Shown: piece after piece, positions 32,761-34,815 of the stretch | Position numbering within the stretch: position 1 is the stretch's first letter | Layout: every line of letters starts with the position of its first letter | Assembly (NCBI GenBank): GCA_027451885.1 | Contig: DAIDHX010000045.1 | Span: forward strand, 1-34,815 | DNA: 34,815 nucleotides | Source: Planctomycetales bacterium | GTDB lineage: Bacteria > Planctomycetota > Planctomycetia > Isosphaerales > Isosphaeraceae | Direction of reading: 5' to 3' | Program-made: the position numbers and the translations under genes | The notes under the pieces: generated by a model | Databases searched by the model: none | Seen by the model: only the letters and a program-made list of their open reading frames with translations | What the model was told of the DNA's origin: nothing

Positions 32761-33402
32761 TCACTTGCCCTTGTCGTTGAGCTCCATCACCTCGATCTTG
32801 CGAATCTCCACCTTGCTGCCGGGATCATGCTGCTGGAAGGCGAAGTAGCCCTTGTCCCACGCCTTGGTGCGGTCGATGAACTCGAAGAGCAGCTCGCCGT
32901 TGATCGTCACCTTGATGTGCGGCACCACGAGCCCGCGCCAGTTCTTGTTGACGACCTCGACCTCGTAGGTGAACCAGGTGTCGGGGGGCACGATCGTCTT
33001 GTAGATGTGCATGAAGCCGTAGATCGACCCGGTGCGGATGGGGTCGCGGTGGGTGCTGTCGATCTGCGCTTCGTAGCCGCTCGAGAAGTCGCCGTCGGGC
33101 TTGGGCGCGCGGAAATAGAGGCCGGAATTGCCGCCGTCGCTGATCTTGACCTCGGCCTTGAACTTGAAATTCTTGTAATCGCCCTTGGGGCTGTAGAGCA
33201 TGCCGGACTCGCCCGAGCCGACGATGACGCCGTCCTTCACATCCCAGTGGCAGGCGCCCGGCTTGTGCGAAACGGGGATCCAGCCGGAGAGGGTTGAGCC
33301 GTCGAAGAGTGAGACCCACTCGCCGGCCGTGGCGGTCTGTGCGGCCAGGCAAAGGAGTCCGCCGGCGACCACGCTCCGAGCAAATTGCGAGAATCGAATC
33401 AT
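32761..33402 (-). CDS. Secreted DUF1080 (3-keto-disaccharide hydrolase) family protein
   Basis: The 213-aa product starts with a signal peptide (MIRFSQFARSVVAGGLLCLAAQTATAG), then the DUF1080 concanavalin-like domain: EWVSLFDGSTLSGWIPVS, WDVKDGVIVGSGESGMLYSPKGDYKNFKFKAEVKISDGGNSGLYFRAP, SGYEAQIDSTH, TGSIYG, WFTYEVEVVNKNWRGLVVPHIKVTINGELLFEFID, KGYFAFQQHDPGSKVEIRKIEVMEL. The domain is very common in planctomycetes. Family members hydrolyse 3-keto-glycosides in some bacteria; others probably bind glycans. The product is probably periplasmic or extracellular. The start ATG 33402 follows GGGAAAA; ATG 33417 is possible. The gene lies 127 bases upstream of the permease gene on the same strand. Confidence 0.9.
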   Translation of the reverse strand: MIRFSQFARSVVAGGLLCLAAQTATAGEWVSLFDGSTLSGWIPVSHKPGACHWDVKDGVIVGSGESGMLYSPKGDYKNFKFKAEVKISDGGNSGLYFRAPKPDGDFSSGYEAQIDSTHRDPIRTGSIYGFMHIYKTIVPPDTWFTYEVEVVNKNWRGLVVPHIKVTINGELLFEFIDRTKAWDKGYFAFQQHDPGSKVEIRKIEVMELNDKGK

Positions 33403-33775
33403 GTGTCGTTTTCCCATGTCAGGGGCGCGAGGCAACCGCTCGGCGCGGGCATCGCCGACCCGTCGCGCGATTCGAGGCGGCGAGCCGTAGCCGGCGGCCA
33501 TCCACCGACTGTGGGCATGTCCAGCACAAGGCGTCATGCGCCGAGCGCGTCCAGTATCCGTCGAGCCGAAAGTGTATTCGACCGAGCCCGCCGCCGCTAG
33601 AGCCTGCCCTCATAACGGCTTGGGATCGAAACAGGCCGCAACCGCAGGCAAGCGCCCTCCCCGCGCGAACCGCGGCCCGGGGCGACCGCACGCTGGATGA
33701 GCTCGCCCCGGTTGTTTAACCTTGGTGATCACGCCCGAGCGCCTTCGCGCCCGGGATCGCTCGCCCTGGAGACGT

Positions 33776-34507
33776 ATGAAGATGCGAACCAAACTGTATC
33801 GGTTGACAACAGCATCCGCGATCATCGCCACCTGCCTCGCCGCGGGCGCCTGCCTGTTTGCCCAGGACAAAACCCCCGACACCGTGAAGCCCGTGCCGCG
33901 CGATGGCAACTGGATGCAGCTCCACAAGCGCTATGTCGAACGCGCCAAACAGGGGAATGCCCCGCTCGTCTTCCTGGGCGATTCCATCACCCAGGGATGG
34001 GGCGGCAACGAGGTCTGGAAGCGCTTCTATACCCCGCGCAACGCCGTCAACTTCGGCATCGGCGGCGACCGCACCCAGCACGTCCTTTGGCGGATCGAGA
34101 ACGGCGAGTTCGACGGCATCACGCCCAAACTGATCGTGCTCATGATCGGCACGAACAACATCCATAACGATACCCCAGACGAAATCGCCAAGGGGGTCGA
34201 GACGATCGTGCACAAGCTGGGCGAGAAACTCCCCGCGACGAAGATCCTGCTCCTGGCCGTCTTCCCCCGCGGCGAGAAGCCCTCGGCCGTGCGCGAGCGC
34301 ATCAAGGCGCTCAACGAAAAGATCGCCAGGCTGGACGATGGCTCGCGCGTGCATTACCTCGACATCGGCAAGTCGTTCCTCGAGCCCGACGGCACGCTCT
34401 CGCGCGAGACCATGCCCGACTTCCTGCACCTGAGCCGCAAGGGCTATCGCATCTGGGCCGAGGCCATGGAGCCCACGCTCTGGTCGATGCTCGACGAGGC
34501 GCACTGA
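33776..34507 (+). CDS. Secreted SGNH/GDSL hydrolase
   Basis: The 243-aa product has an N-terminal hydrophobic leader (MKMRTKLYRLTTASAIIATCLAAGACLFAQ) and the SGNH blocks in order: APLVFLGDSITQGWG (Ser70), NFGIGGDRTQHVLWRIENGE (Gly block), LIVLMIGTNNIHNDTP (Asn block, about 127-128) and MPDFLHLSRKGYRIWAEAM (Asp215 and His218). It closely resembles acetylglucosamine-6-sulfatase-like or platelet-activating-factor acetylhydrolase-like esterases of bacteria. Its likely reaction is ester hydrolysis on a carbohydrate or lipid outside the cytoplasm. GGAG lies 4 nt before ATG 33776; ATG 33782 is a close alternative. It is divergent from the DUF1080 gene. Confidence 0.9.
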   Translation: MKMRTKLYRLTTASAIIATCLAAGACLFAQDKTPDTVKPVPRDGNWMQLHKRYVERAKQGNAPLVFLGDSITQGWGGNEVWKRFYTPRNAVNFGIGGDRTQHVLWRIENGEFDGITPKLIVLMIGTNNIHNDTPDEIAKGVETIVHKLGEKLPATKILLLAVFPRGEKPSAVRERIKALNEKIARLDDGSRVHYLDIGKSFLEPDGTLSRETMPDFLHLSRKGYRIWAEAMEPTLWSMLDEAH

Positions 34508-34662
34508 GCGAGCGCGAGCGCTCAATCACCCGGTGTGGCGCATGTGTTCACAGGTAAGCATGTGAAGTTCTTGATCCTCCGCGCGAGATGCGCGGGGGAT
34601 CGCGCCCCGCGGGCGCTGCCCGCCGCCTGGAGCGGCGGGTGCGGCACGGGCGCGGCCGGTTC
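34508..34662. other. Convergent intergenic gap with a strong GC hairpin
   Basis: CCCGCCGC at 34619-34626 pairs perfectly with GCGGCGGG at 34632-34639 around a CTGGA loop. There is no T-run on either side. A weaker inverted repeat (34506-34525) follows the SGNH stop. Either could limit read-through between the convergent genes. Confidence 0.35.
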
Positions 34663-34815
34663 TCAGGATCGAAACAGGTCCCTGGGCTTGAGCCTGGGGA
34701 TATCGTCGAAGCCCTGGCGTTCGTCGGCGAAGGGGTGCGCGGGGCCGCTCGGGCGGTCGGGTTCGATCATGGGCAGGATCGCGGTTGCCAGCTTGAGATC
34801 AAGCGCGGTGGTGAT
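34663..34815 (-). CDS. C-terminal end of an unidentified protein, cut by the window edge
   Basis: The minus-strand frame is open from the right edge to a TGA at 34663-34665 and encodes 50 residues ending in ALDLKLATAILPMIEPDRPSGPAHPFADERQGFDDIPRLKPRDLFRS. The composition is protein-like. It converges on the SGNH gene, with a GC-rich hairpin (34619-34639, 8-bp stem) in the gap that might serve as a terminator. I cannot name the family from this end alone. Confidence 0.55.
   Translation of the reverse strand: MTTALDLKLATAILPMIEPDRPSGPAHPFADERQGFDDIPRLKPRDLFRS

Overview
The window reads as a high-GC chromosome segment of a planctomycete, most likely from the Isosphaeraceae-like group. The reasons are two DUF1501 proteins with twin-arginine leaders, a DUF1570 protein, a DUF1080 (3-keto-disaccharide hydrolase) protein, a protein with the LEER-TLLS N-terminal motif, paralogous secreted proteins with a DUF11 domain, and an RNase HII relative with an extended sequence. 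This is inference from families and motifs; no rRNA, tRNA or CRISPR array was seen.

Left part (1-6 kb) looks accessory. It opens with domain V of a group II intron (31-63) whose body lies outside the window, then about 600 bases with no convincing gene, a small unknown gene, a DUF6714 gene and a two-gene AAA ATPase plus RloB (TOPRIM-like) module of predicted defence type. Next comes the most striking locus: an exported thioredoxin-like gene (4493-5047) whose frame is interrupted by one in-frame TGA exactly where a CxxC motif would have its second cysteine. A hairpin like a bacterial SECIS element starts 17 nt after that TGA. It is a candidate CxxU selenoprotein. It ends at a strong terminator and is followed by an intact IS200-like/RAYT transposase homologue that has lost both HUH histidines and the catalytic tyrosine.

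Middle part (6-19 kb) is mostly housekeeping: ribF, a secreted DUF1570 protein, a DUF1501 protein, the peptide/carbon-starvation transporter cstA, and a minus-strand run containing rpsT, an endonuclease III-like HhH protein without the usual catalytic residues, an overlapping unknown gene and a secreted proline-rich protein. Then follow a TPR protein, an SMP-30/gluconolactonase-like enzyme, infA (GTG start, own terminator), an RNase HII homologue and a divergent LEER-TLLS protein.

Right part (19-35 kb) holds a solitary ParA ATPase, a sulfite reductase hemoprotein and a LolA-like secreted protein on the minus strand. Divergently placed are two tandem secreted paralogues. After these come a DUF1501 plus amidohydrolase pair, a membrane-anchored TPR-like protein with 45-bp repeats followed by an RluD-type pseudouridine synthase, a cationic amino-acid permease and a DUF1080 protein on the minus strand, an SGNH hydrolase, and the 3' end of an unidentified minus-strand gene at the right edge.
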